A DNA stretch of 64,000 nt from Alopecurus myosuroides (GCA_028641055.1 CM054058.1:497381919-497445918), one strand, 5' to 3'; positions 23,913-36,364 are shown, counted from the stretch's first letter. The notes: a model not told the origin generated them from the letters alone. Program-made: numbers and translations.

Positions 23913-26393
23913 TAGGGGTTGTATATTCAGAAACTCATTGTGGGTCTCTATTGAAATAGGTAGTTGAGTACCTAAAAATGATTTTTGCCAAAATTCATGA
24001 GTAAATTACGAGGCACCTGTATTTCAAATTTGTCCCGTTTCCACCTGAATCGGCAGAAACTTATGATTTTCAAAAGAGGTGGATGGAAATCTTTTATTAT
24101 AAAACAAGTTGGTTATTTGTGCATATCACATGTCCTAGCATGTTTAAAATATTTATCCCCAAGTTTTGCAACAAGTTTGTGGCATGTCCTTCACAAAAAA
24201 CCCATTTCTGACACTCCGAAAATGGAAAATGTTTTTTTATTCAGTTCAAAAAAACGTCCTTCGTCAACATTGTCCGTGCTTCCAAGATGCATGTTTTTTT
24301 GTAATATGGGCTCATTATAACAAACTATGCCATGTATTTAGCCATAACACCCGTCATTTCAACCGAAACCCTAGAATGTTAGGAGGAGATAGCTCTTTTT
24401 TGTGAACACTTTGTCAACAGAACTATCTTATTCCAAGTGTATTATTTTTCGTGGATACTAGGACATATGTAATGACACCACGCGAAGGTCTCGCGTCATT
24501 TAGGTTTTTTTTTTGAATTTTCAGGAATTTTCTTAGCCCGTTTTAGGAGAAAGTCAAGACGGAGGGCATGACCGTTCGTATCTAGGGGTTGTATATTCAG
24601 AAACTCATTGTGGATCTCTATTGAAATTGGTAGTTGAGTACCTAAAATGACTTTTTTCCAAAATTCATGACCAAATTACGAGGCACATGTAGTTCAAATT
24701 TGTCCCGTTTCCACCTAAATCGGCAGAAACTTGTGATTTTCAAAAGAGGTGGATGGAAAGCTTTTATTAGAAAATAAGTTGTTTATTTTTTCATATCACA
24801 TGTCCTATCATGTTTAAAAAATTAACCCCCCAAGTTTTGCAATATGTTTGTGGTAGGTCCTTCACAAAAAAACCCATTTCTTACACTCCAAAAATGGAAA
24901 ATGTTTTTTTTATTCAGTTAAAAAAGTTCGTCTACATTGTCCGTGCTTCCAAGATGCATGTTTGTGTGCAATATGGGCTCATTATAACAAACTATGTCAT
25001 GTATTTGGCCATAACACCCATCATTTCAACCGAAACCATAGAATGTTAGGAGGAGATAGCTCTTTTTGTGTACACTTTTTCAACAGAGCTGTCTTATTCC
25101 AAGTTTATTATTTTTGGTGGATACTAGGACATATGTAATAACACCACGCGAAGGTCTCACGTTATTTAGGGTTTTTTTTGAATTTTCTGGAATTTTCTGA
25201 CCCCGTTTTAGGAGAAAGTCAAGACGGAGGGCATGACCGTTCGTAGCTAGGGGTTGTATATTGAGCAACTCATTATGGATCTCTATTGAAATAGGTAGTT
25301 GAGTACCTAAAACTGATTTTTTCCAAAATTCATGAGCAAATTACGAGGCACCTGTAGTTCAAATTTGTCCCGTTTCCACCTGAATCGGCAAAAACTTGTG
25401 ATTTTCAAAATAGGTGGATGGAAAAATTTTATTAGAAAACAAGTTATTTATTTGTGCATATTACATGTCTTAGCATGTTTCAAAAATTAATCCCCCAAGT
25501 TTTGCAACATGTTTGTGGTAGGTCCTTCACAAAAAAAGCCCATTTCGAACACTCAGAAAATGGAAAATGGGTTTTTTTATTCAGTTAAAAGAAAACTTCC
25601 TTCGTCAATATTGTTCGTGCTTCCAAGATGCATGTTTGTGTGCAATGTGGGCTCATTATAACAAACTATGCCATGTATTTGGCCATAACACCCGTCATTT
25701 CAACCGAAACCCTAGAATGTTAGGAGGAGATAACTCTTGTTTGTGAACACTTTTTCAACAGAACTGTCGTATTCCAAGTTTATTATTTTTGGTGGATACT
25801 AGGACATATGTAATGATACCACGCAAAGGTCTCGCGTTATTTAGTGTTTTTTTTGAATTTTCTAGAATTTTCTCAGCCCGTTTTAGGAGAAAGTCAAGAC
25901 GGAAGGCATGACCATTTGTACCTAGGGGTTCTATATTCAGCAACTCATTGTGGATCTCTATTGAAATAGGTAGTTGAGTACCTAAAATGATTTTTTGCCA
26001 AAATTCATGAGCAAATTACGAGGCACTTGTAGTTCAAATTTGTCCCGTTTCTAGCTGAATCGGCAGAAACTTGTTATTTTCAAAAGAGGTGGATGGAAAT
26101 CTTTTCTTAGATAACAAATTGTTTATTTGTGCATATCACATGTCCTAGCATGTTTTAAAAAAATTAATCCCCCAATTTTTGCAACATGTTTGTGGTAGGT
26201 CCTTCACAAAAAACTCATTTTTGACACTCCAAAAATGGAAAATGGTTTTTTTATTCAGTTAAGAAAAAAATTCCTTCGTCAGCATTGTTCGTGCTTCCAA
26301 GATGAAAGTTTGTGTGCAATATGGGCTCATTATAACAAACTATGCCATGTATTTGGCCATAACACCCGTCATTTCAACCGAAATCCTAGAACG
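23913..26393. repeat. tandem array of ~670-bp units in the large CACTA element
   Basis: Unit starts (taggggttgtatattcag-type) fall at 23913, 24583, 25248 and 25923, so the periods are 670, 665 and 675 bp. The last unit breaks off near 26393. The tail of a preceding unit (ggacatatctaatgaaacc through gcatgaccgttcg) is at 11490-11622, cut off by the LTR element. Units carry no convincing open frame. Copies differ by substitutions and small indels, so they are not very recent. Confidence 0.88.
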
Positions 26394-26439
26394 TTTATTA
26401 TTACACATCACCAACAATATCCCTATCTAGTATTCTGAA

Positions 26440-29400
26440 TTTTCTTCGTGTAGAGATGGTCTATGAACCCTATGTCCCTTTGCTTATGATCGGTTAGGTC
26501 GTAACCATGGATAATCTTCATTATTTAACGGGATGGTTGGGTGAGCTTTCACTGTGAAGGGCAGAATTTCAACAAACTTATTATAATCTTCTGACATATC
26601 TGTCTTGTCCTCGACTCCCACGATATTTCTTTTTCCTAAAAGAACTATGTGACACTTCGGCTCATCGTATGATGTATTTGTTTGCTTATTTTTTTCTTTT
26701 TCGGTCTGGAGGACATGTCCTTCACATCGAAGACCCGCGCCACATCATTGGCTAGGACAAATGATTCATCATTGTAACCAATATTGTTGAGATCCACTGT
26801 TCTTATTCCGTAGCGGGTCTACCTTTACCCCTTCTCCATTCATGTTGACCCATTTGCACTTAAACAAAGGGACCTTAAAAGAAGGTCCATAGTCAAGTTC
26901 CCATATCTCCTCTATGTAACCATAGTATGTGTCATTTTTCCCATTCTCGTTTGTTGTATCAAAGCAGACACCACTGTTTTGGTTGGTGCTCTTCTTATCT
27001 TGGGCGATCGTGTAAAATGTATTCCCATTTATCTCGTACCCTTGAAAACTACCAATAGTCAAAGATGGTGACCCGACCAACATGTACAGCTGATCTTCAA
27101 CAATGGTGTCATTTATAAGATGTGTTTGCAACCAACTTCCGAAAGTCTCCATGTGTTTGCGTTTAATCCATGAGTCATCCTTCCCCGGGTTTGTGGAGCG
27201 TGCAATATTCTTGTGTTCCTCGAGATACGGAGCCACGAAGGTGGAATTTTGTAGAACTGTGTAGTGTGCTTTAGTGAAAGAATGCCCGTCCCTAGGTATC
27301 ATTATTTTCTTCCCCAACGTTCCTTTTCCCTCCAGCCTCCCCTCATGCCGCAATTTAGGAACACCAATCGTCTTAAGGTCATGAATAAAGTCCACATAGA
27401 ACCCAATGACCTTCTCCGTTCCATAGCCCTTCGAGATGCTTCCTTCTGGCCTAGAACGATTATGAACATATTTCTTCAAGACTCCCATGAACCTCTCAAA
27501 GAGCAACATATTGTGTAGAAATACCGGACCGAGAATATGAATTTCTTCACATAGGTGAACCACGAGATGCGTCATAATGTTGAAGAAAGATGGTAGGAAC
27601 ACCAACCGAAAACTAACAAGACACTCGACCACATACCTCTGTAATCTTGGCAGACTTCAGGTTTTGGAATGTTTTCTCTGCCATATTTGTTATCCCCTTT
27701 ATATTCGACGAGAAGCCAGACATCATGTTGATACTGTAAAGGACTTCAAAAAAATATTTCCTTCTCTACTTTGGTAAGAGCGTAGCTGCTTAAGTAATGT
27801 TATCCTGTCACAGTGTGCTTGTTGCTTGGGTCTTTCGTACGTTGCTGGTCCTCCCGTGCTTCTGGCGTATCTTTGACTTCCCATACACGCCCAGGAAGCA
27901 TAGCAGGTTGACGTAGAGATTCTTCGTCACGTGCATCACGTCGATTGAAGAGCGGGCCTCTAGGACTTTCCAATAGGGTAGCTCCCAAAATATAGATTTA
28001 TTTTTCCACATGGGTGCGCGCTTATCAGGGCCGTTCGGAACATGTTGGCTGCCATCACCCTTCAAAGAGACTACTTTAAGGTCCTTAACCATATTGAATA
28101 CATCATTACCACTACGGAGGCCAGGCTTCTAACGGGTATCTGCCTCACCTCTGAAATGCTTCCCTCCTTTCTTTCTTACGAGATGCTTGATCGGAAGAAA
28201 TCTACGATGCCCCAGGTATACAACCTTCTTACATTTATGCAAATATACACTATCAGTATAAACTAAATAGTGTGTGCATGCATTGTATCCCTTGTTTGTA
28301 TGTCCGGAAATGTTACTAAGAGCAGGCCAATCATTGATGGTTACGAAAAGCAACGTCCGTAGGTCAAATGTCTTTTGTTCGTTCTCATCCCACACACATA
28401 CACCTGGTTTGCCCCACAACTGTAAGAGTTCTTCCACTAATGGCCTTAGAATCAATGTCGTTGCCGGGATGCCTCGGACCCTGGATGAGCACTGGCATCA
28501 TAATGAAGTTGCGCTTCATGCACAACCAAGGAGGAAGGTTGTAGATACATAGAGTCACGGGCCAGGTGGTATGACTGGAGCTCTGCTCCCCGAAAGGATT
28601 AAAGACATCTGGACTTAGACCAAACCATAAGTTTCTTGCCTCTCCTGTAAAGTCCGGGAAGTCTCTCTCAATTTTTCTCCACTGCGACCCATCAGCGGGG
28701 TGTCTCATTTTTTGTCTTTCTTACGGTCTTCTTTGTGCCATCGCAACAACCTGGCTTGCTCTTTGTTTCTAAACAGTCGTTTCAACCGTGGTACTATAGG
28801 AGCATACCACATCACCTTTGCAGGAACCCTCTTACGGGGTGGCTTGCCGTCAACATCGCTAGGGTCATCTGGTCTGATCTTATACCGTAGTGCAGTGCAT
28901 ACCGGACATTTATCCAAATTCTCGTACTTCTCACCGCGGTAGAGGATGTAATCATTAATGCACGCATGTATCTTCTGCACATCTAATCCTAGAGGGCAGA
29001 GAGCCTTCCTTGCTTCGTACGTACTCCCAGACAATTCGTTATCCTTTAGAAGCTTCGGCTTCATTATTTTAAGTAAACTCTCAAATGCCTTGCATTCACA
29101 CTGTTCTGTGTCTTCTATTTCAGCAACTCCAGTGTGGTGCCGAGCTTTGTGCTGCCATCTTCGCAATTTGGGTACAATAACTTCCCGTCCATTTCCAACC
29201 TCTCCAATTCACTTTCGCAGTCTTCCCTTGCATCAGCAATAACTCGACCAATATCATCATCGGGCTCATCTGATGCCCGTTCTTCACCACTTCCTTCGTC
29301 TGCATTGTCTTCCATTGCAGTATCCCCGTATTCAGGGAACATATGATCCTCTTCTTCTTCTTCATTGTCTTCCATCACAACCCCTCTTTCTCCATGTTTG

Positions 29401-29618
29401 GTCCAACAATTATAGCTGGCATGAAACCTCTCCGAAGCAGGTGGCTGTGAAGGACTCTCAAGGAAGAGTGCTCCCTGACGTTCCGACAATCAACACATGG
29501 GAAATACATAAAGCCATTCTCTTTGTGAGCCTGAGTTACACCGAGAAATTCATCCAGGCCTGCCCTATACTCGGAAGTGCGTCGGTCACCGTACATCCAT
29601 CACTGTCGTGCATCCATC
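26440..29618 (-). pseudogene. CACTA transposase TNPD (transposase_21/tnp2 family), broken
   Basis: This is the En/Spm-class DDE transposase. The N-terminal transposase-associated domain is at 29600-29375 (WMYGDRRTSEY, FPCVDCRN). Next are tnp2 segments: CPVCTALRYK and KVMWYAPIVPRLKRLF (28960-28720), WFGLSPDVFNPFG and NLPPWLCMKRNFIMM (28640-28480), VTINDWPALSNISGHTNKGYNACTH (split here by frame), and VMHVTKNLYVNLL (27950). The downstream DUF4218-like part with FFNIMTHLVVHLCEEI is at 27590-27540. The C-terminal DUF4216-like part runs to about 26440. Several frame changes and an in-frame TGA just before WMYGDRR inactivate it; some gaps may be introns. Confidence 0.82.
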
Positions 29619-29884
29619 TGCATCGTATAATTAAGTTTATCAAAAAACATTACAATAACATATTCAATAGCGAAATGACCACAGTACATCGACAATTTTT
29701 TTTTTGTATCACATTAAGATGAAAAGGATAAGTTTGCTAACCTCGGTCGAAGATACCATTATATGTGAACTTAAGTGTGGCTCGGGTATTTCGTCGAACA
29801 CCTCGAGTGCATAGTAAAAGAACACACACTAGCACCCACCTCTCACTCTCCTCCAAGCAAAAAAAAACAGAGGGTAGTGGGGCT

Positions 29885-30140
29885 GGGAGACAGTATATGT
29901 AGGCAAGGGGGCATTCATCCCAGTTTGTGACATGAACCGGGACCAATGCCGTTGCGCGTGCCACATGGCATGTGGCGAGGCATTGGTCCCGGTTCATGCC
30001 ACAAACCGGGACCAATGCCCCTCAGGCGATTTCTGCTGTCCCGGCCGCAAAAACCGGGATCAATGCATAGGTTTTTTTTGGTGCAACTAGGACTAATGTC
30101 ATTTCTGACACAAAATGAAATGGGGGTGTTTCCACTAGTG
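29885..30140 (-). other. CACTA 5' terminus and subterminal repeats
   Basis: Four or more copies of aaccgggaccaatgcc or its inverse, partly as hairpins (about 29935-30060), lead to the terminal CACTAGTGGAAACACC (minus strand) ending at 30140. Repeated subterminal motifs next to CACTA ends are the expected binding sites for the element's own proteins. The three flanking bases are CTT. Confidence 0.8.
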
Positions 30141-30284
30141 CTTCCTCTGCACTGTAGTGTTCGCTATGATGCTACATGTTCTATGTCTATCGTTCTGCTT
30201 ACAACCAGTCGTTACATATTTTCGGTAAATCACATGTCTAGTTTATTTCCAAATTTTCTAGTCATGTTTTTATGGATTAAATCA

Positions 30285-30412
30285 TATGGCAAAGCAGTAG
30301 CGGCGAAGCTGCCGAAGCTACACGCAAGCGGGAGGAAGAAGAAAATCCCACCTTTGCAGCTTTTGGTTCTGAGAGGCGATGTGGTTCTCATCGCTGTTAT
30401 CACAGTATGGAT
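30285..30412 (-). pseudogene. relic of a subtilase first exon and leader
   Basis: The minus strand matches the 5' leader and signal-peptide start of the intact gene at 43013. Aligned parts include tgtggttctcat(c/t)gctgttat (leader) and tcttcttcc.cccgct.gcgtgtagcttcg (signal peptide). The start codon reads GTG instead of ATG, and similarity ends after about 70 coding bases, before the exon's splice site. This is a third subtilase copy, reduced to a fragment between a CACTA end and a Helitron-type end. Confidence 0.7.
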
Positions 30413-30571
30413 GGCATGCAGCATAATTTGCGTATTGGCCCTTCACTTATATAAGAGTTTTTTTACTATGATTTGTAATTTTATCTTTTGACGTTCTTTT
30501 TTTTTTCGGCTGTGTGCATCTTAGTTATGCAGAGGCTGGGTGTAAAATCTTTCTTTTTCAAGAAAAACTAG

Positions 30572-32885
30572 CACAGAGGCCCTCGCAAATGCGAGGGATT
30601 CCTCTTTAGAAGGTTTTATGTGTTTGAAAAATAAATATATGGCTTTATTGACATCACATTATTTCCTATTATGTGATGATAAAAAATATAGATATGCAAT
30701 TTTACAACTACAAATGTTTAGGTAAAACGGATATTATATATGTGAGTATCATAGTTGACCATATCAAAATTACGGACGAATGACTATTGTGTCATCTATC
30801 AAAACATCCATCGGTTGTTTGTAAGTGTTATTAGATCGTTAATGGTTACAATAGTTTGTACGTGATTTCAAATTTGAATGCGGTTAATTAAGTTTAAAAA
30901 ATATCTGTGATATTAAGAAGGAAAGTGAACAATTCTTGTTAATAGAAATTCCACACAAATTAAGGAGCATAATATTATTTCCATGTTACTTCCTCTCATT
31001 TAATTACGTACCCCAAGTAAGTGGAGTTATGTAAATTTTCACCAACATATTTTATATAAAGACTGACACAACTGTAATGATATTTTTTTCCTCTTATGCC
31101 ATGGCATGTTTGTACATCGATAGTGGAAGTTGGAGAAGTATGACTCCAATTTTCAGGAATGCCGACAATTTTCATTTATTATTATTTTTAATTTTTTAGC
31201 TCTCACTATATGTTATACAAATCTTCAATAAACTGTTTCTACACTCAGTAAAGTGGCATATAACATGACTACATGCTTTCTACGCCATTGTTCCATCCAG
31301 CGAATCATTCATGAAATTTATTGTGCACCACTAAGAATTAAGATAAATGCAGAATCAACACAGTATTAGTGATACTTTATTATTGGTTGATTACTTAAAA
31401 CGTTTATACATTAGTAGAGTATGAACTTTTTTTTTTTTGAAAATTATCTATTTTCCTATGGTAAGTTTCATAGATTTTCTTAAATCTCTCGATGTAATCC
31501 CCATATTCATTTCACCGATCAGCAAACTCGGTTACATGCATACTTATGTCATGGAATCTGGTAAGTTGGCTTGGATATCACAGTTTTAGCCTCTTGATCA
31601 ACTATAAATTTGTTGAGAAAATTTAGTGGTGTGTACTCTTAAGTTGATTACCATACATCATAGGACAGACACACAAAATATTATGATGATGTTTATCATA
31701 TATAAATGGTAATATTCCTCGCAATAAAAATATTACTCATCATATTTACAATGTATATTTATAGTTCTTATGGAATTCAGCCATTTATCTCATGAGATTA
31801 ATTAAGACTGTGAGCCTTGACCGTATTTTTGTTCCTAAGTGGACTAAAAAAATCATTTATATTTAGCCATGATCTTCTCGTGCAGGATATCCTTTCTATG
31901 TGATGTGAAGCTCCTATAAATAGCGAGGTTTCCGTGTTTGGAAGGTGTTCTATAAAATCAAAACTCTCTCTTTTTCATCTCATGCTATAAGCAAGACAAA
32001 TAGTCTTTTTTTTTTCCTTCTCGCGAACGACTGGAGCGCCATTGTCTAGAAGAGCAAAGCTCATTTTCAAAACAGCATCAAGTTGCGCACTAAAAAAGAG
32101 CTAGAGTAATATATGCATGCAACCTTGAAGACTTTCTAGAGACGTAGTTTTCTTGGAGAACCAACACGTTCTTAGATTGCGAAGAATTCTACTTATGTCG
32201 AGCAAAGATTAAATTCAGGTTTTGCTTCCCATATTCGATTTTTGATGAAACCTCGTCAGAGGGCGGGGAACTCCCGCATTGCATTAAAAAGAAGAAGGGT
32301 TGATCCAGTTAATAGGGAGACCGGACCAAAACAAACCATACAACATATGGTTAATTAAGGAAAACCGGCGAAAACCACACACAAAAATAGTCCCACATTC
32401 GTCTCTATACAAAATTGATACATTTCAACATGAACCGACGTTCCCGTGATAGGCATTCAATAGTGACAATTTGTTCAATATTGAATCGTCATGGCTTAGG
32501 CCACGAGTAGACCAAGTAGTGTGAGTGTTGAGCTAGTGTGTGTATATAGATATGCTTCTCAACATTTCAGAGGTGGTCATGTATGTGTTCATATCTATAC
32601 GGCCGTACTCAATGTTCTGTAAAATTGGAGTGATATGGGTCTAAAAGAGTTTAGTAGCACAACGATTAAAGCTAGCGTCCATAGTAATTTTTTTAAACAG
32701 ACACATCAAAGACCCGGTCATGATATTTTTTTTAAAAGAGTCATGTATTGACACGCTACTATTCCCAACTGTAGCTAGCTAACCTTGTGTACCTACGGAT
32801 TTTTTTTCTTGAACGGTTAAGCTATTAATTCCAACGGAGGAGCCAGCTATTGTAAAAAAAAATAGTCTACTTGGTTGTGTACCTT
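30572..32885. other. gene-free AT-rich interval
   Basis: There is no open frame of note. A TATA-like ctataaatagc at 31914-31924 (plus strand) has no coding sequence after it. 32220-32310 has a cgggg..aactcccgcattgc segment often seen in grass repeats. Confidence 0.4.
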
Positions 32886-32894
32886 TTTCCGGAA

Positions 32895-34208
32895 GGGCAG
32901 CGCTGGGCGTCCCCCGGGGGATAGAAAATTTTCATCCCCCGGGTCACCAAGCCAACACGTGTCCATCTTTTTGCCTAAAACTTGTATCAGCTCTATGTAG
33001 CAAAAAAACACCCCGCTTTTGCTCTCATGTAGCAAAAAACGTTTCGCACAAAAAAGAACAGAAAAAGACATCTCGCCGGAGTTACTGTAGCAATTTTTTT
33101 TTGCTACAGTAGCAAAAAAGTCAAATTTCACCGGAGTCATCGCCGGAGACTTGCTCGCCGGTGGAATAGCAGAGCAAAAAATTAATTCTAAGAAAGCAAA
33201 AAATAAACGTTATTGTAGCAAAAAAATTAGTCTATTAGAGCAAATAATCAAACCTCGCCGGAATTGTGGTAGCAAAAAATTTGTAAAAAAAAAGCAAAAA
33301 AATTACACAAAAGTAGCAAAAAAAATTGGTCTTCAGGAGCACCATTGCCGGCCTCAGGAGCACCGGCGTGCTCCTTTAGCAGCAAACGCCGGTGTCCTCC
33401 ATGGCGCAAACACCGCCATGCTTCGAGCTGCTCCAGTGCTCCCCTGGCGATTTCCATGGAGGCAGAGGCGCGCGCGGCCTCCCATGGGAGCTGCTCCAGT
33501 GCGACTACCCGCGATTTCCATGGAGGCAGAGGCGGCGCGGCCGTGGAGCTCCGTCTCCGGCAGCGCCGTCCATGGCAGGCGCGCATGGGAGCGGGACGGC
33601 GCAGCCACGGCGAGCTGCGGTAGGGCGGCGCGGAGCTCCGTCTCCGGCGGCGCGGCCGTGGGGATCCGTCGAGGACGACGGCGGCGCAGCCACGGCGAGC
33701 TGCGGGGTGCCATGGCATCCTGCTCCTTGCGGTCCATGCCGCCGCCGCCCTAGCAGGGGCCGCAGTGGAAGGCGGCGAACTCCCGCCTGTCGAAGAAGCC
33801 GTCCCTGTCGGCGTCCATCTTCTCCATGATGTTCTGCACCTCCCCTGGGCCGGGGGCAAGCCCAGCGCACACAACACGGAGGTCAACTCGTCCATGGATT
33901 GAGCGGCACGGGACGAGCTCAGGGGACGAGGTTGGACGGCGGCGGCAGAGCCTGAATGCGGCCATCCACAGGACGCGGCGGAGCAGCCTTGCCCGGAGCG
34001 TGGCGCACCAACGGCAGGGGAGGCACAACGTTGCCGGAGCGACGTGGAAGCCTTCCGAAAAAATCTCCTTGCGTGCGTCGTCCGTTCGCGTGCAAGGGAA
34101 AGAGATAAGGTGGAGATGCTCGTGGTGGGTCCCATGACATGTCCCTGTGGCCACGTACACCCGGACGATGGAAGCCTAGGATCCCCCGGGTGTTCTCTAG
34201 TATTTCCC
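32895..34208. mobile_element. 1314-bp Pack-MULE (Mutator-like, non-autonomous)
   Basis: A perfect 9-bp target duplication TTTCCGGAA flanks it (32886-32894 and 34209-34217), the signature length for Mutator elements. The ends begin GGG and can be aligned as imperfect inverted repeats around CCCGGGGGAT (left) and CCCGGGGGATCC (right). No transposase is present. Inside are a captured EF-hand gene fragment and a GC-rich patchwork with repeated ggagctccgtctccgg (33553 and 33632), suggesting pieces of one or more host genes. Confidence 0.85.
33750..33900 (-). pseudogene. captured EF-hand (calmodulin-like) gene fragment
   Basis: Minus-strand translation gives one canonical calcium-binding loop, [12 protein letters not shown], with Asp at 1, 3, 5 and 9, Gly at 6 and Glu at 12, preceded by the helix VQNIMEKM and followed by FAAFHCG. 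The upstream [11 protein letters not shown] helix, typical of the start of the next EF-hand unit in calmodulin-like proteins, lies in another frame, so a frameshift separates them. A TAG falls just after the CGPC end (33751). It is a partial gene inside a Mutator-like element, not a working sensor. Confidence 0.8.
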
Positions 34209-34363
34209 TTTCCGGAACGCATGCCCGTCTACCTAATTTTTTTCTTAACGGACCTGGTTTTATATTCTCTACAAAATATCACGTTGTACATGTTTAATCA
34301 AGAAGAGTCCGAGTTTTCAAACTGTTGATAAATTGTATCGTTTGTTTTCCACGTCTTATCTTA

Positions 34364-36364
34364 CTAGGAAATTTTGCCCGTGCGTTGCTACGGAGAAAGA
34401 ATAAACATATGTCAGAAAATATTTAATATATCCGCAACGGGTTGAATTTATTAAATAGATATCTATTTGACCACCTTATGCAACCCTACTGACGGACATT
34501 AATGTTGTGTCTCCGGACATTGCATATAAAGTAAATCATTACAGAATAAATAACATATTAAATATAGCATTCTGAGACAGTGAAGGATGCACGCCGCCTC
34601 TCGTTATCCACCGGCTAGGCCTTTTTAAACCGGTGGTGGTCGTGCACTGACTGGGCCTCGACCCACGGTGGTTGTCAACACGGTCGCCATCGTTGTTGAG
34701 AATGTCGATTAGGACGTGAGCATAGCCGCATGTATTGTAGCACGAACACCTTCTCGTACAACATCCCCCACCGCGAGGGCGGGTACGGTATAAGTCATCG
34801 CGAATTTTTGCCTCCTCTTTAGCGGAAAGCTAGCTTAAATGCACCAAGTTTGCTAGGGAGTTTCTACTCACACTATTGATTTGCATATTCTAATCATAAC
34901 GCACTAATGTGTTGCAACGGGAGAGAAGGAAGACATCTCAAAGTAAGAGCCGACATATGGAGCCAGTCCGTGGGACGCCTCCTTCTTGCGCTTGCCGCTT
35001 CAATTAGACCACCCTGTAAGCACGCGTCGGCGTCAACATATCAGCAATGTGTATCATCGCCGCCTCATTCACTCCGCAAAGGCCTATGCCTCCCGAGGGT
35101 CGGGAGAAAGACACTGGCTACAAATTTTGACAAAAGACACTCCTCCATTTACAAACCTCATTTTTTTCACACAATAGAAGCTTGATGGAGATCAAATATC
35201 ATCAAGACAGAAAAAATGAACTTTCCCGATACACTAATTGAACTTTCGCAAGGAGAAAATAAACTTTGTGAATCCATTATAATTCTACACTCTAAGAAGA
35301 ATTAGTTCTTGTTAGCATATCTTCAAAAGAAAATAAATACAGACTACAACCGAATGGAAGAGCTCTCCGTTAGCACACCACCTCGGTCCTACTTATAAAC
35401 TATCTGGTTAATTGTTAAGGTGGGAAGAGCCTGCACAGGAACCACCTCAGCCTGCAAATTTAGGACAAAACATAGTACGCCATTCTTCCCAAGTACAGAA
35501 AACACACGAGCAGGCTTCAGCTCCAGGAGACAAATGGCCGGCAGCTTGGAGCTGCTACAACGACTTCACTGCTCGCTCCTCACGGATGGGGCGTCACAGA
35601 ATCCTACAGCTAATATCTCTACAAACTAATTCTGAATACGAATTTGCATGTCTCTCACAAATCATCCTAGATTCCTAGTCAGTACAATCAATCTCTGTGA
35701 ACCCCCAAAAAAAGAAGCAGCAGCCACGACTAATCTCCTTCATGGGCGCCATAACCGGTGTGCAAGCATCTGCTCATATCATCAGGTCTCTGGCCTCCAC
35801 CATGGAACTCGTCGTCATAAGCCATGGGAAGACAGTCGTTGAGATACTCGGGGTGCCGTTACTCTGCTCGTGCTGGATTCAGACGCCATGGCAGCGTGCG
35901 GGAAAGCAGGGACCCAATGGATCTTCAGATCCTCTAGTTCTGGCCGGCCGGAGTGACGTCAAGCAGCAGACCAGCAGCCCATGACCTTCTTCTGGATTTG
36001 GATGGAGGCGACTGTCCCCGTGGAGTTAGGGCTGGGAGCCTCTTGGACCACTGGGCGGCGCGAGATGGAATCCTGGTGGCGCATGATTCGGGCCTTCGGG
36101 GCGGCGCCAGACCCATTGGATGCAGGGGGCGGAGGTGGACTCCTCGGGGCGACTCCGGTGAGGAGGTGGAGGAGGAAACAGAGGAAGCGGTGAGAAGAAG
36201 CAGAAGCGGGTCGTGTCATTTTTTTTCTAAACGACCGGTATGTGTTGACTCGGCGGTGGCACTGTTCGTAATTTCCGAACGAATATAGGGGTAAAAATTT
36301 AAAACGGACGAAATTTTTGGCCAGAACCCTTCCTCTCTTTATTATTAATAAGGTATAATAAAGA
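34364..36364 (-). mobile_element. 2001-bp Helitron with clean ends
   Basis: On the minus strand it starts A|TCTTTATTATACCTTATT (36364) and ends CTAG|T (34364), so it sits between A and T without target duplication, as Helitrons do. A short hairpin CCGT..ACGG lies about 10 bases before CTAG. No Rep/helicase is present. It carries gene-like GC-rich DNA at 34900-35200 and 35700-36240, including minus-strand frames near 36170-35990, which may be captured exons; no family was recognised. Confidence 0.7.

Larger units (their letters stand above)
10238..30140 (-). mobile_element. large CACTA transposon, split by a nested LTR element
   Basis: The element's 5' end is the terminus at 30140 (minus-strand CACTAGTGGAAAC). 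Reading leftward come subterminal GGTCCCGG/CCGGGACC inverted motifs, the TNPD transposase (29618-26440), 670-bp tandem repeats, then a second ORF (about 11487-10538). The left terminus was not found: the Athila-like LTR begins at 10237 and may have replaced it. The 12.3-kb element at 11623-23912 sits inside the tandem repeats. The transposase is broken, so movement would need help in trans. Confidence 0.7.

Noticed and set aside
23913..26393. Regular repeats that might suggest CRISPR-like or satellite arrays
   Set aside because: Units are about 670 bp, continuous, without short repeats and unique spacers, and sit in a CACTA element; the source is a plant.
33151..33753. 200-codon plus-strand frame in the Pack-MULE
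   Set aside because: Starts in poly-A/GCAAAAA-rich DNA and runs through GC-rich repeats on the strand opposite to the EF-hand fragment; no domain.
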